DNA from: an uncultured Roseibium sp.
GTDB lineage: Bacteria; Pseudomonadota; Alphaproteobacteria; Rhizobiales; Stappiaceae
Direction: 5' to 3'
Assembly: GCF_947499295.1 (NCBI RefSeq)
Contig: NZ_CANMNP010000016.1
Coordinates: forward strand, 1 to 64,000
DNA: 64,000 bases
In this document: in pieces, positions 62,561 to 64,000 of the stretch
Position numbering within the stretch: the first letter of the stretch is position 1
Layout: each line of letters starts with the position of its first letter
Notes under the pieces: generated by a model
The model's input: the letters and a program-made list of their open reading frames with translations, nothing else
The model's database searches: none
What the model was told of the DNA's origin: nothing
Made by a program: the position numbers and the translations under genes

Positions 62561-63605
62561 CGGTCATGGTCTCACCGGTGATTTCGAAATGACCGCCAAG
62601 CTGTCTGTAGTGGCGATACTGCTCAAGTGTAAGTTTCAGGCAGAAGTTGGAAACATGCAAGATTCTTCCATTGATTGCATCCTCAAACTCCTCACCCAGA
62701 ATGGCGACGAAGGCACTTTCCCCATCATGAAACGCCACGGGCAGCAGAAAGAACCGATTCAAGCTTGGCAAATCCCTATGGACGGCCCGCTCAAAAGCAA
62801 TCCTCGAAAAGCGCTGCATGGCGGCATGGGCATAAAACCCTGGGATCTTTTCGATCTGTCCGGCAGCATAAAGCTGGCTCTCGGACAGAAGAAGATCACC
62901 CGAACGCGCAATCGATCTGAGCCACTTGTTCACCACATATGGGTCGTCATTGCCTTCCTGAAAGCCGAGCATGGTAACCAGTGCCGTAGGCGCGCCCGGT
63001 TCCAGAATGTCCGTGAGACGAAAGGCTTCAAACGGTGCTGTGATGAATTGCATCGGCAGATCAGGCAGCATCTGTTTCAATACCGACCGCATCGGGGCTG
63101 CCGACATAGGGTTTATATCGACGGCAACATAGCGATCGATTTCAACTCCGAGCTCGGTCAAGGTGCTCAGAATAAATGCGGTTTTGACCGGTTCCGGACC
63201 CAGTTCGACATAAACGAGACTGTTGCCGCTCAGCGACGAGACAACAAGGTTCAGGCATTGCCGCAATGCCAGTTTGAACGACATGCCATCGTCGTGCAGG
63301 CGACCCAGGTCGTCGGAACCGACGCCAAATTGGTTAAGCTGGCGCATAAGCTGGAACACTTCGTCGAGATGTTCGGTTGCTGTCTCCGCACTACCGGCAT
63401 TTGTGTACTTGACCCGATTGTCCTGGGTGAGGATGCGCTCGAGGCCAAATTCCGTATGGGAGGCGATGGACTGATGAACTCTGTGCTGCAACGTCAGCGT
63501 CTGGCCCTCAAAATTCAATAGATCAGGCTGGCTTTCCGCCTGTCGGCCTGGAGTGTCGATCGAAAAGGCAAAGGTCATGGAAGTTACTCGAATTGACTGT
63601 ACCAT
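62520..63605 (-). CDS. EgtD-like (PF10017-type) SAM-dependent methyltransferase
   Basis: A 361-residue protein (352 from the ATG at 63578). The SAM site reads VYVELGPEPVKTAFILSTLT, then RYVAVDINPMSAAPMRSVL. LGFQEGNDDPYVV and SGDLLLSESQLYA match the histidine-specific methyltransferase pattern (PF10017), which includes EgtD of ergothioneine synthesis. The match to EgtD itself is weak, and no egtB is in the window, so another amino acid or amine is likely. It is coupled to an MFS gene and diverges from a LysR gene. Confidence 0.7.
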   Translation of the reverse strand: MVQSIRVTSMTFAFSIDTPGRQAESQPDLLNFEGQTLTLQHRVHQSIASHTEFGLERILTQDNRVKYTNAGSAETATEHLDEVFQLMRQLNQFGVGSDDLGRLHDDGMSFKLALRQCLNLVVSSLSGNSLVYVELGPEPVKTAFILSTLTELGVEIDRYVAVDINPMSAAPMRSVLKQMLPDLPMQFITAPFEAFRLTDILEPGAPTALVTMLGFQEGNDDPYVVNKWLRSIARSGDLLLSESQLYAAGQIEKIPGFYAHAAMQRFSRIAFERAVHRDLPSLNRFFLLPVAFHDGESAFVAILGEEFEDAINGRILHVSNFCLKLTLEQYRHYRQLGGHFEITGETMTDDQTLHFQLSRRV

Positions 63606-63658
63606 TTCCCGGATTACGGGATATTGAAGCGCTTTCTAAATTTATAATTGAACAAACT

Positions 63659-63675
63659 CATAATGAAACGTTATG
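63659..63675. promoter_or_regulatory. Candidate LysR operator
   Basis: CATAATGAAACGTTATG is an inverted repeat containing a T-N11-A core, placed 62 bases before the LysR start and 54 bases before the divergent methyltransferase gene. This is the usual position of a LysR recognition site. Confidence 0.45.
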
Positions 63676-63737
63676 ATTGTCCTGCGCTGGAAGAGAGGCT
63701 TGGAGAACGGGTTCCGCGCGAAAACGGAGGCAGGGAC

Positions 63738-64000
63738 GTGACCATCGGCCGATTTAACATCGAGTTGCTGGAGGCCTTTGTGGCGGTTGCCGAGGCCGGC
63801 AACGTGACCCATGCGGGATCGAAGCTGAACCGGACCCAGCCCTGTGTCAGCACCCAGTTGCGACGTCTAGAGGACCGTGTTGGCAAACCTTTGATCGAGC
63901 GCACGGCCCGCACAATGAACCTGACACCCGCCGGACGCATTCTCTACCAGCATGCCACTGAAATTCTGCGGTCACACGAAGAAGCCCGCCTTCGCCTGTC
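63738..64000 (+). CDS. LysR-family transcriptional regulator (partial, runs off the window)
   Basis: The first 87 residues of a LysR regulator. The winged HTH reads FNIELLEAFVAVAEAGNVTH, AGSKLNRTQPCVSTQLRRLE, DRVGKPLIERTARTMNLTPA. The GTG at 63738 has GGAGG seven bases upstream; an in-frame ATG at 63663 is less likely. It diverges from the methyltransferase-MFS operon, which it probably controls. The effector domain lies beyond the end. Confidence 0.9.
   Translation, partial: MTIGRFNIELLEAFVAVAEAGNVTHAGSKLNRTQPCVSTQLRRLEDRVGKPLIERTARTMNLTPAGRILYQHATEILRSHEEARLRL

Noticed and set aside
1..64000. CRISPR arrays, insertion sequences, prophage, rRNA and tRNA genes
   Set aside because: I looked for spaced direct repeats, transposase motifs, integrases and tRNA cloverleaf patterns and recognised none.

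Overview
The window is a stretch of chromosome from an alphaproteobacterium, most likely a member of the Hyphomicrobiales close to Roseibium, Labrenzia or Stappia. This is an inference from gene content and order: trpA-accD-folC, a hisB-hisH-hisA-hisF-hisE-coaA cluster, a RegB/RegA (ActS/ActR) redox pair diverging from secB, DctBD with a TRAP transporter, a VHL-beta-domain exported protein, ECF41 sigma factor, and an AccD that lacks most zinc-finger cysteines. Genes are dense and the base composition looks even. I saw no prophage, insertion sequence, CRISPR array, rRNA or tRNA gene.

Layout. 0.1-0.6 kb: a DUF1127 mini-protein and a small hypothetical gene sharing a terminator. 1.1-5.8 kb: trpA (without trpB next to it), accD, folC and an exported orphan. 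5.8-9.5 kb: an AraC-MGMT repair protein, then an Lrp-type regulator diverging from arginase and ornithine cyclodeaminase (arginine to ornithine to proline). 9.5-11.1 kb: pyrF and an SDR. 11.3-16.3 kb: histidine genes with DUF2628 and DUF1330 genes inside, ending in coaA. 16.3-22.9 kb: a chemoreceptor, an exported protein with VHL-beta and MliC-like domains, regA/regB, and secB.

23-32.5 kb: an SCP2 protein, a PPOX-type flavoprotein gene broken by an amber codon, TRAP genes dctM, dctQ and dctP, an ECF41 sigma factor with its carboxymuconolactone-decarboxylase-like partner, then dctD and dctB. Two regulatory circuits can be read from the DNA. A canonical sigma-54 promoter with two upstream palindromes lies before dctP, which fits DctB-DctD control. 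A TGTCACA-N16-CGTC promoter lies before the ECF41 partner gene and matches the published ECF41 consensus. 32.5-35.1 kb: modABC. 35.3-41.3 kb: two GNAT acetyltransferases, an orphan membrane protein, a DUF1203 protein, a PEP-mutase/isocitrate-lyase-family enzyme, an AEC transporter and rsgA.

41.5-43.9 kb: two divergent citrate-synthase-family genes. One carries an N-terminal MerR-like DNA-binding domain, and repeated ATTGAT/ATCAAT half-sites sit between them. 44-48.5 kb: DUF533, an exported hypothetical, an Lrp regulator diverging from hpd (tyrosine catabolism), a possible small RNA, and gshB. 48.7-59.4 kb: yraN, rsmI, a Tat-type LppC-like lipoprotein, coaBC, an extradiol dioxygenase, an OmpA-like and a GLG1-type Cys-rich exported protein, dut, a HAD phosphatase, cysK, a GNAT, ybjQ and an alcohol dehydrogenase. 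59.4-64 kb: comM, then a LysR gene (cut by the window end) diverging from an EgtD-like methyltransferase and an MFS transporter, which may form a small-molecule module.
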